Source: CAYOLL01 sp964404765 [NCBI: uncultured Gemmatimonadota bacterium] (GTDB lineage Bacteria > 4572-55). Taken from it: a stretch of 6,500 nucleotides of DNA. Within the stretch, counting starts at the first letter, position 1. Each line of letters opens with the position of its first letter. Below the pieces are notes generated by a model, which saw only the letters and a list, made by a program, of their open reading frames with translations, ran no database searches and was not told the DNA's origin. The stretch is from positions 1-6,500 of the forward strand of contig CAYOLL010000268.1 in assembly GCA_964404765.1 (NCBI GenBank), written 5' to 3'. This document shows positions 1-6,435 of the stretch, piece after piece. The position numbers and the translations under genes are program-made.

Positions 1-10
1 TTTTTTCAGG

Positions 11-99
11 TCTCACGCAAAGTCGCGAAGGCGCAAAGTTAAAGATAAAGAAAGACATGCTTTCCGTATTTCTTGGCGTCTTTGCGCCTTCGCGTGAGA
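11..99. repeat. Inverted repeat built of 8-base CGCRAAGN units, 3' of the operon
   Basis: The right arm (80-99) is the reverse complement of the left arm (11-38) over 20 bases, with one extra block of 8 bases (18-25) in the left arm. Each arm is itself a tandem of three 8-base units. Read on the plus strand from 16 they are CGCAAAGT, CGCGAAGG, CGCAAAGT. Read on the minus strand from 94 they are CGCGAAGG, CGCAAAGA, CGCCAAGA. The extra block is therefore exactly one unit. The spacer is about 41 bases. The repeat begins 24 bases after the stop of the last gene, so the operon transcript could fold it into a long hairpin. It is followed on the minus strand by an A-run rather than a U-run, so it does not fit a classical rho-independent terminator. 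Similar CGCAAAG repeats are known as dispersed intergenic elements in several bacterial phyla. Whether this one is dispersed in this genome is inference. Confidence 0.8.
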
Positions 100-123
100 T
101 ATAAAAACTTATTTTCCAATGTA

Positions 124-1935
124 CTAAACTTGCTTTGGCGTATCGTCCTTCCACTGAAATGCTTGTAATAGCGTATGCATTTCGGCCACCACGCGTGAGA
201 TTTTCTGGGCGGAGTCCGTCGTTTTCTGTCCGCAATCGTACGCTTTGCCGCGGACACTTGTCACCGATTGAATGTTCCGGGCGATGCTATCTCCTAATTT
301 GATATAATCATCGCTCCGCAACGTAAAACGCTCAACCAATTCAACGGTCTTTTGCAGTGAACTTTGAATTTCGGCCAAGCCATCGTTGCCGGTTTGCAGT
401 GAAAAAACTTCTTGCTCAACCGCCTGCATCTCGCGCTCCGACGATGCTAACGCCTGAGATGCCGATTCCTGCAGGTCGTTGATAATGGTGGCAATTTGAT
501 CCGTCGAAGACATAACCTGAAAGGTTAGTTTACGAATCTCTTCGGAAATAACATTAAAGCGCCGACCCATTTCAGTCTGATTCGTTGACTCTAAAGACGC
601 GTTAAAAGCAATTACTTTGGTTTGGGCGGCAATTTTGCGGACATCGCGCGTTGCCTGGACTACATGGGTCAAACGCTCTTCAAGCTCCAGTATTTGGGCG
701 CGGGTATGGTGGACACGTTGCTCAATCACTTTCAGGTTTTTGGTCATGTGCACCAAAATTTCTTCACTGCCTTTTATCTGCCCGTAAATGTTCTGCGCCT
801 GGGCACGAATTAAAAACGCATTGCTGCGGATAGATTCGGTTTGGTACAGAAATGCCGCGTTTAAATCCGTCAGTGTGTGGATAACATGTTCCTGATGTTT
901 ATAGAAAGCGGATTCCGATCCACCCAATGTGACCAGATTGGCGGATATTTTTTCCACATCCTGACCCACTTCCCGGATTTGAGCCACAAACACGCACAGC
1001 TTCTGCATCATGGTATAAAAGGCCGAGATCAGATCAATAATCTCATCACGGACTACGCTTTTGGGCGCGTCAATCAGGTCGACCTCCCATAAACCGCCCT
1101 TTACCGAGGTCATCTGATCGGCAATATGCCGCAGCGAAACTGTATTCACCGAGGTAATTAAGTACAATAGCCCCAAAGCACAAGTCAGGATTAAAAAAGA
1201 GGCCAGGGTTATTTCAAATTTCAAATTATTGAGTAAAAAATCCGGGTTAATCTGGGCGTTAACCATTAGCGAAGCATACTTTCCGGAGATCGTGCTGATG
1301 TACAAAATCAAAATCATCACAATAAAGATGCTTAAAGATAAATAGCGAAACGTAAAGGAGACATAGGCCGCCCGCCGATCTCTAAAATTAATCAGGCGCT
1401 CAAATGCGCGCTCAAATGGGATTAATATACTGTCTGCAGCATATTCAAAAATAATAAAGTGAACCAGAGCCATCAGCAGAATCGTAATAACGCTGGCTGC
1501 CAAAAACTTTACAAGATCGAGCATATCATTAAATTGGAGATAAAGATATGCGCCCAAAGGCAAAAGCAAGATGATTGCACTTAAAAAAATGGAATTGTAA
1601 AGCGAAAATCGGACAGGAAAATTTACGATTTCCAGCCAGGCTTCCTGAACCTCTGCCTTATTAACCGGTTCCGATTTATGAACCGCGGTGATCACTTTAT
1701 GTAAATGCCGGGTGATAATACGGGTAACAATGCCGACCAAAACAAATTTAAAGATGCCGACGACGACTGCCGCGGTCATTATCCCGCTCAGCGCCTGCAG
1801 GGTCTGGCTGGTTGTCAGATAGTAGTAAAACATGCCCACAGGCCATATTGCGAGTTCAAGACCGATGCCTTGTAAAAAAAACAGGCCAAAAAAACGGCGA
1901 TACGAAACTTCACCCAGATGTTTCACGCTTTCCAT
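124..1935 (-). CDS. Six-helix membrane MCP-like receptor (second of pair)
   Basis: A 603-residue transmembrane receptor that probably regulates the CheA-type kinase encoded upstream. Six hydrophobic helices are visible at about 14-40, 50-72, 111-134, 143-162, 193-214 and 239-261. Basic loops after helices 2 and 4 (TRIITRHLHK, FRDRR) put those loops in the cytoplasm. The only longer periplasmic loop is about 24 residues (215-238), so there is no classical ligand-binding domain. A HAMP-like segment follows (about 262-312, with RDEII...FYTMM), then a long coiled coil. The MCP hairpin tip lies at 431-470 (IAAQTKVIAFNASLES, then GRRFNVISEEIRKL). By hand alignment to Tsr, Q374, T375, N381 and E385 are kept, while N376 is Lys440 and R388 is Asn452. 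No clear methylation-site motif or C-terminal CheR-binding pentapeptide is visible. The ATG lies 2 bases after the previous stop and no good Shine-Dalgarno sequence precedes it, so translational coupling is likely. Paralogous to the preceding gene. The ligand is unknown. Confidence 0.9.
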   Translation of the reverse strand: MESVKHLGEVSYRRFFGLFFLQGIGLELAIWPVGMFYYYLTTSQTLQALSGIMTAAVVVGIFKFVLVGIVTRIITRHLHKVITAVHKSEPVNKAEVQEAWLEIVNFPVRFSLYNSIFLSAIILLLPLGAYLYLQFNDMLDLVKFLAASVITILLMALVHFIIFEYAADSILIPFERAFERLINFRDRRAAYVSFTFRYLSLSIFIVMILILYISTISGKYASLMVNAQINPDFLLNNLKFEITLASFLILTCALGLLYLITSVNTVSLRHIADQMTSVKGGLWEVDLIDAPKSVVRDEIIDLISAFYTMMQKLCVFVAQIREVGQDVEKISANLVTLGGSESAFYKHQEHVIHTLTDLNAAFLYQTESIRSNAFLIRAQAQNIYGQIKGSEEILVHMTKNLKVIEQRVHHTRAQILELEERLTHVVQATRDVRKIAAQTKVIAFNASLESTNQTEMGRRFNVISEEIRKLTFQVMSSTDQIATIINDLQESASQALASSEREMQAVEQEVFSLQTGNDGLAEIQSSLQKTVELVERFTLRSDDYIKLGDSIARNIQSVTSVRGKAYDCGQKTTDSAQKISRVVAEMHTLLQAFQWKDDTPKQV

Positions 1936-1937
1936 AA

Positions 1938-3785
1938 CTACTTGGCCTGCTCGGATGAAATTTTTGATTTAATTGGGAAAAAAGACTTCATCGTGCCCTG
2001 CAGATTATCGACATCCCGATGCAGTCCTCTCACTTCATTTGTAATGGACGTATTACCGGCTTTAATACGGTCGAATTGCTGTAGCATATAAACAATGGTT
2101 TCCTGAAATTTTTGATTTGTAGCGCTTTGTTGGCGGGTCGCACCGGAGATTTGTTTAATGTTAAGATTAATAGCGTTTATGGCCTGATTGATTTGATTAA
2201 GCATGGGCTGGAGATTTTGAGTCGAATAGGTTTCAGCTTCAACAAGCGCGTGCTCTCGTTCGGTAAGCGTGAGGAGAGTCCTTGAATAATGCTGGACATC
2301 TTGAATAGAATTGCGCACCTTTTGCGACGCATCCGTGATTTGAATCGTCAGGGCATGGATACTTTCGGCAATTTGATCGTAGCTTTCCCCGGCAGTCTCT
2401 TCGGCCGCTTCTAAAAATGCGTTAAATGCCAACACCTGCGTCTGGTTCGATACTTTACGAATAATGGCCACTACCTCATCAATTTCGGCCAGCTTGCCGT
2501 GCAAAATTTCAATTTGGACCTGAGTTCGAACGGCTTCCGTCTTGATAAAGCCAATGCCTTCCACTACTTTTTGCAGCATCACCTGCCCGGTTGAAGCCTC
2601 CTCCAGCAAATAGTCCATTTGCTCAACAATTACGCTAAACTCAGCATGTTGTCGATTGCTAAAGGTTGTTTGCTCGGCGACCAACTGCTCCAGACCGGCG
2701 ACCAAAGCCTCCTGATCGGTCATGTGCCGCTCAAACTCGCCGGCTTGTGAAAAGAGCCGCGTACTTTCCTGCTTGAGTCTAAACCCGGCATGACGAATCC
2801 AGATCAAGACATTGCGCAGCTCTACCGTCATGTCGGAGAAGACTTCGGCCATCAAATTTCCTTCGTCACGCACTACACCGGCTTCTCCGGAATAAAAAAT
2901 CTGGTCAACCTCACCATCGGCCAGCAGATTCATGTGCCGCTTAATCTTACTGATCGGTCGAATCTGATGGGCGGCCAACTGATAGATTAGGGCGCCGCAG
3001 ATAAGAAGAACCGCCAGCGAGACGCTCAGAACTTTTAGGATAAAGTGGTTGATAATATTTTCGGTCACAAGCGTCGTATTGGCGATACCGCTAACTTCAT
3101 GGTAAAAAACGGTGTCAAGAATGAAGGTCAGCACCAGCATTGTCACACCAAAAAAGGTCACAAATTTCAACTGGAGCGAAACAAAAAATATACGCTTGTC
3201 ATTGCGATCAATATACTTCCGGCCATGCTTTTCGATCATGATTAAAACCGGCGACAACGCCCGCTCGTACATTAACAGATTCAACATACTTAAGATGGAA
3301 ATCCCGGCAATACCCGCCGCACAAACTTGTTTCCAGATGTCAATGCCCATAAAGTACACGGTATACAAAACTATCGGCAGCAGCAGAAAAACCACAGACA
3401 GGCAAACGGTCATCACCCCAACCAGTATGATCGGTAAATTGATTGTCTCAATCCATGCTTCCTGTAGTTCACCTGGCGCAAATGGTTTTGATTTTTTAAG
3501 CGCAGTCTCAAAATTTCGTAAATTCGCAGTCAGTTGGAGTTGAACAAAAAACCCGACAAAATGCTGCAAGACTTGCATGGCTATGAAAAAAATAAATAAG
3601 TTGACACCCTCATCCCAGGACAGTTCAATAATCTGAAGCAAGTACAAAATTGCTACGCTGTAAACCGGCAGGCTCATTTTAACACCCGTCCAGAAAAGGT
3701 AGCGGTTTATGTTGATTTCAAAACCGTTAGACACTTTTTCGATCGTATCCGCCGCCGAGTATGAAAGGGTATTTGTCGTTGCCAA
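1938..3785 (-). CDS. Six-helix membrane MCP-like receptor (first of pair)
   Basis: A 615-residue transmembrane receptor, the probable partner of the kinase just upstream. Predicted helices lie at about 36-55, 62-83, 118-143, 154-172, 205-224 and 248-270. The only exposed outer loops are short (about 225-247 is the longest). The HAMP-like segment (about 271-325) has the expected Pro (IRPISKI) and a RDEGNL...FSDM motif. The signalling hairpin tip at about 441-480 reads NQTQVLAFNAFLEAAEE, then SYDQIAESIHAL. Compared with Tsr it keeps Q374, T375, N381 and E385, but N376 is Gln450, R388 is Glu462, and the turn appears one residue shorter. The GRGF motif is lost. ISGATRQQSAT at 546-556 resembles the second methylation-helix motif of ordinary MCPs. 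The loop motif QEAWIETINLP (108-118) is shared with the downstream paralogue. The start is TTG, two codons after the kinase stop and in the same frame. GTG at codon 18 is an alternative; Met37 would cut into helix 1. Confidence 0.9.
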   Translation of the reverse strand: MATTNTLSYSAADTIEKVSNGFEININRYLFWTGVKMSLPVYSVAILYLLQIIELSWDEGVNLFIFFIAMQVLQHFVGFFVQLQLTANLRNFETALKKSKPFAPGELQEAWIETINLPIILVGVMTVCLSVVFLLLPIVLYTVYFMGIDIWKQVCAAGIAGISILSMLNLLMYERALSPVLIMIEKHGRKYIDRNDKRIFFVSLQLKFVTFFGVTMLVLTFILDTVFYHEVSGIANTTLVTENIINHFILKVLSVSLAVLLICGALIYQLAAHQIRPISKIKRHMNLLADGEVDQIFYSGEAGVVRDEGNLMAEVFSDMTVELRNVLIWIRHAGFRLKQESTRLFSQAGEFERHMTDQEALVAGLEQLVAEQTTFSNRQHAEFSVIVEQMDYLLEEASTGQVMLQKVVEGIGFIKTEAVRTQVQIEILHGKLAEIDEVVAIIRKVSNQTQVLAFNAFLEAAEETAGESYDQIAESIHALTIQITDASQKVRNSIQDVQHYSRTLLTLTEREHALVEAETYSTQNLQPMLNQINQAINAINLNIKQISGATRQQSATNQKFQETIVYMLQQFDRIKAGNTSITNEVRGLHRDVDNLQGTMKSFFPIKSKISSEQAK

Positions 3786-3790
3786 GAACG

Positions 3791-3797
3791 CCTATCC
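3791..3797 (-). promoter_or_regulatory. Shine-Dalgarno-like GGATAGG overlapping the kinase stop codon
   Basis: On the minus strand GGATAGG ends 5 bases before the TTG start of the first receptor, and the kinase stop codon TAG is inside it. The match to the anti-Shine-Dalgarno sequence is partial. The overlap suggests that ribosomes finishing the kinase restart on the receptor, which supports the TTG start over the internal GTG at codon 18. It is an inference from spacing. Confidence 0.35.
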
Positions 3798-6125
3798 GAT
3801 TAAGCTTTGAATGGTGTCAATCAAATTATTTTGATCGAAAGAGCCTTTAATAATATATGCATTTGCGCCGACTTCAATGCCGCGCCGCTTATCTTCGTCG
3901 CGCTCGCGTGATGTAACGATGATGATCGGCGTTTCCCGATAACTTTTGGTATTGCGCAGGTTTTGGGTCAAAGTAAAGCCGTCCATTTGCGGCATTTCCA
4001 CATCGGTTACAACCAGATCGTACTGTTTTTTCTCTGTCTTTTTTAGCGCATCCAGACCGTTTTTGGCCAGCTCCACTTTGTAACCATGCGCTTCGATGAT
4101 GGACTTCTCCACTTCGCGGGTGTTTAGCGAATCGTCCACGACCAATACTTCAAGTGTACGCGCTTTCTCTATCGGCGCCTGACGCCGGACTTCGGTATAT
4201 TCATGGGTCATCCGGCGCGCGTTGGTAATCAAATCGGCCATGTAGAGGATCAGCACAATTTCGTTATCGCCCAACACGGTAACGCCGGAAATGTTGTGAA
4301 TCTTCTGCACGAAAACCGGCAATGGCTTTTGCACGACTTCATACTCGTCAATTACGTCGTCAATGATAAAACCAACCCGCTCTTTGGCGACCTCACCAAT
4401 CACGACAAAGTAATCATCCAGCCCGTCATCAGCCTGGGCCGTCTTGGGGATTCGCAAAACATCACCCAAACTCACCAGGGTAATAATTTGGTTCCGCAGC
4501 CGAATCGCTTCCTTATCGACAATTTTGATGATTTCCTCCCGCCGGACCAGGACAGTTTCCCGAACCGAGGAAACCGGCAAGGCGAACAGTGTCCCGCGGG
4601 CCTTAACGAGCAATACACGCTGAGCAGACAAGGTTAGCGGCAATGTAATTGTAAAAACAGTGCCCCGCCCCGCTTCAGAGTCGACCGTAACGGTCCCTTT
4701 CAGGTCTTCCACATTCTTTTTGACGACATCCAAACCGACGCCCCGACCGGAAATATCGGTGATAATCGCGCTGGTGCTAAATCCCGGTAAAAAGATAAAG
4801 TTTTGAATCTCGCGCTCGGATAATTTAGCCAGTGCCTGCGGCGAAATCAGCTCTTTATTCAACGCTTTATCGCGCACGGCCTCAGTATTAATCCCGTTGC
4901 CGTCATCTTGTATCTCAATCACGACGCTGCCGCTTTCGCTAAAAGCATTGATGTGAATCAAGCCTTTTTCCGGCTTCCCGCGTGACAGGCGCAGTTCCGG
5001 CTTTTCTACGCCATGATCGATACTGTTTCGCAGTAAATGATTCAGCGGGCCGTCTAATTTTTCCAGCATCTTTTTATCAATTTGGGTTTCTTCCCCATTA
5101 ATCACTAATTCAACTTTTTTACCCATTTCCTTGGCCAAATCACGCACCGCCCGATGGTAAGCGCCAAACAGCGTGCTTAGCGGCAGCATCCGCATCTTAA
5201 AAGCGCTTTCTTCCAACTCGGTGATAATGGTTTCCTGCAAAATATTGGAGTCACGGGTCTTCTTGTGCAAATTTTCCAGGCTTACGGATAAATCGCGCGA
5301 TTGCTTGTATAAGTTCTCCCAGATTTCAATCTCGCTGTTGTTTTCCCATATTATCCGCAGTTCCGAAACGGTTTTGACCAGGTTTTTTGCCCCGCTGCGC
5401 AAGGTATTCAGATGCTCCAACTGCTTACGCCCCCGCATTTTGCTAACCAACAACTCACCGACGGACTTGATTGCCTTGTCCAAGGTCTCCATATCTACGC
5501 GGATGGTATCGGCAACGACCTTTTTTTGGCCTTTGCCATCCTCCGGTGCAGATGGGGGCACAATTTTTTCCGGCGCAGTCAATTTTACGGGCGGGGTCTG
5601 GGCGGGAGTGGCGATAACCACAGGTGTCGGTTCGGGCTGCGGTGCGGGAATTGCCTGCGGCTCGGGAGTCGGTGACGCTTTCTCGTCCGGCGCTTCCGCT
5701 ACAACCGGAGTATCGGCTTTTGCCTCTTTGCTAAAATCCTGTCCGAGCACTGCTTTTTCCAGCCGCTGGACCACATCCTCAACAGAAAGACTTTCGGCGC
5801 TGGTGGTTGAAATCTCATCGAGCAGTTTGCCGATCAAGTCCAGCGCTTCAAAAAGCAAATCGTAATGGGCGGAATTGAGCTTGAGCGTGCCGTCACGGAG
5901 CAAACCCATCAGGTCTTCCATTTTATGGGCAACCTGATTGGTTACCTGAAAGCCCATCATTCTGGAGGAACCTTTTACCGTATGCGCCGAGCGAAATAAT
6001 TCTTGGATGAGTTCGGTATTATCCGGCGTTTTTTCCAGATTGACCAGGCCCTCGTTCAACTTTGCAAGGTGTTCCTGGGCCTCGATTGTAAATTTTTTGA
6101 TGAATATTGTGCGATCAAACTTCAT
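3792..6125 (-). CDS. cheA: CheA-type hybrid histidine kinase with C-terminal receiver (FrzE/WspE-like)
   Basis: A 777-residue cytoplasmic kinase expected to autophosphorylate and pass phosphate to its own receiver or to another regulator. The HPt domain spans about 1-125, with phospho-acceptor His48 in FRSAHTVKGSSRMMGF. A Pro/Ala-rich linker (about 139-203) replaces the P2 docking domain. The dimerisation segment (about 208-315) is longer than in E. coli CheA. The HATPase has its N box (LNHLLRNSIDHG, 361-372), G1 (DDGNGIN, 407-413), F box (FLPGFST, 445-451) and G2 (GRGVGLDVV, 460-468), all intact. A CheW-like domain (about 500-637) should bind receptors or CheW. The receiver (about 659-777) has Asp664/Asp665, phospho-acceptor Asp708, Thr738 and Lys760, so it looks active. 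ATG at 6125 is the only conventional start, since TAA lies in frame 24 bases upstream. No Shine-Dalgarno sequence is visible before it. First gene of the operon. The layout matches FrzE, WspE and PilL/ChpA-type kinases, and which pathway it serves cannot be decided here. Confidence 0.96.
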   Translation of the reverse strand: MKFDRTIFIKKFTIEAQEHLAKLNEGLVNLEKTPDNTELIQELFRSAHTVKGSSRMMGFQVTNQVAHKMEDLMGLLRDGTLKLNSAHYDLLFEALDLIGKLLDEISTTSAESLSVEDVVQRLEKAVLGQDFSKEAKADTPVVAEAPDEKASPTPEPQAIPAPQPEPTPVVIATPAQTPPVKLTAPEKIVPPSAPEDGKGQKKVVADTIRVDMETLDKAIKSVGELLVSKMRGRKQLEHLNTLRSGAKNLVKTVSELRIIWENNSEIEIWENLYKQSRDLSVSLENLHKKTRDSNILQETIITELEESAFKMRMLPLSTLFGAYHRAVRDLAKEMGKKVELVINGEETQIDKKMLEKLDGPLNHLLRNSIDHGVEKPELRLSRGKPEKGLIHINAFSESGSVVIEIQDDGNGINTEAVRDKALNKELISPQALAKLSEREIQNFIFLPGFSTSAIITDISGRGVGLDVVKKNVEDLKGTVTVDSEAGRGTVFTITLPLTLSAQRVLLVKARGTLFALPVSSVRETVLVRREEIIKIVDKEAIRLRNQIITLVSLGDVLRIPKTAQADDGLDDYFVVIGEVAKERVGFIIDDVIDEYEVVQKPLPVFVQKIHNISGVTVLGDNEIVLILYMADLITNARRMTHEYTEVRRQAPIEKARTLEVLVVDDSLNTREVEKSIIEAHGYKVELAKNGLDALKKTEKKQYDLVVTDVEMPQMDGFTLTQNLRNTKSYRETPIIIVTSRERDEDKRRGIEVGANAYIIKGSFDQNNLIDTIQSLIG

Positions 6126-6194
6126 GATGGCAATACAGGCTAAGGGTTATAGGCTCATGGATTCGTTTTAAGTTTGTGGACAGAACTGTTTTCA

Positions 6195-6224
6195 AACCTA
6201 ATAGGTCTTGAAGACCATTAGGTT
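6195..6224. repeat. Near-perfect 30-base palindrome
   Basis: AACCTAAT, one bulged A, GGTCTT, a central G, then AAGACC and ATTAGGTT. All 14 paired bases match, leaving a single-base centre and one bulge. It lies 69 bases before the kinase start. Neither strand shows a proper U-run after it (the minus strand has only TTT and then GAAAAC), so a terminator is unlikely. It may be a dispersed palindromic repeat or a protein-binding site. The sequence alone does not decide. Confidence 0.75.
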
Positions 6225-6273
6225 CAGATCGTGCCTGAAAATAATTCTGGCCGATTAATTGTAAAATTGCAGC

Positions 6274-6304
6274 TCAACATTTGCGCTGTACGCGAGAATG
6301 TTGA
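6274..6304. repeat. Inverted repeat with TCAACATT arms
   Basis: TCAACATT at 6274-6281 is exactly complementary to AATGTTGA at 6297-6304. The interior holds a further GCG/CGC pairing. Spacing and arm length would allow a hairpin on either strand. The function is unknown. Confidence 0.6.
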
Positions 6305-6310
6305 AAACAT

Positions 6311-6364
6311 GTAGTGCGATTTGCCTAAATCGCACACACGCATGAATAAGGCGATTCGCGCTAC
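6311..6364. repeat. Nested inverted repeat, REP/MITE-like
   Basis: The outer arms at 6311-6326 and 6349-6364 match in 13 of 16 positions as reverse complements (GTAGTGCGATTTGCCT against GTAGCGCGAATCGCCT). Inside, GTGCGATTT (6314-6322) and AAATCGCAC (6327-6335) form a perfect 9-base stem with the loop GCCT. So the left arm can pair either locally or with the distal arm. This nested arrangement is typical of short dispersed palindromic elements, but no other copy is in the window. Confidence 0.65.
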
Positions 6365-6397
6365 GTTTGCGTTTTACCTGTTTAGAATATGGCATAA

Positions 6398-6435
6398 GGC
6401 GCTTAAAATGTCAATGCCGAAATGCGGCGAGCGCC
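6398..6435. repeat. Inverted repeat with GGCGCT arms and an inner hairpin
   Basis: GGCGCT (6398-6403) pairs with AGCGCC (6430-6435). Between them GCCG (6416-6419) and CGGC (6425-6428) can form a small inner stem. The arms are short, so chance is possible. Its place next to the other palindromes makes it worth recording. Confidence 0.4.

Noticed and set aside
11-99. Rho-independent terminator for the operon
   Set aside because: The hairpin is long and well placed, but the minus-strand sequence after it ends in a run of A rather than U, and the arms are unequal by 8 bases.
39-257. Minus-strand open frame of 72 codons over the end of the last gene
   Set aside because: It overlaps the coiled-coil end of the second receptor and the 3' repeat. 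Its highly basic composition comes from the repeat sequence.
3112-3543. Plus-strand open frame of 143 codons
   Set aside because: It is antisense to the membrane helices of the first receptor and has no recognisable motif or ribosome binding site.
4203-4637. Plus-strand open frame of 144 codons
   Set aside because: It lies antisense to the CheW-like domain of the kinase, whose motifs are clear. The composition (many His, Asn, Gln) is typical of a shadow frame.
5173-5865. Plus-strand open frame of 230 codons
   Set aside because: It is antisense to the kinase's HPt-linker-dimerisation region. It is Ser/Gly-rich low-complexity in the part opposite the Pro/Ala-rich linker and has no domain pattern.
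6146-6174. Sigma70-type promoter with TATAAC as -10
   Set aside because: At 17 bases spacing the -35 position reads AACTTA, a poor match. The host's promoter type is unknown, so it is mentioned only as a candidate.
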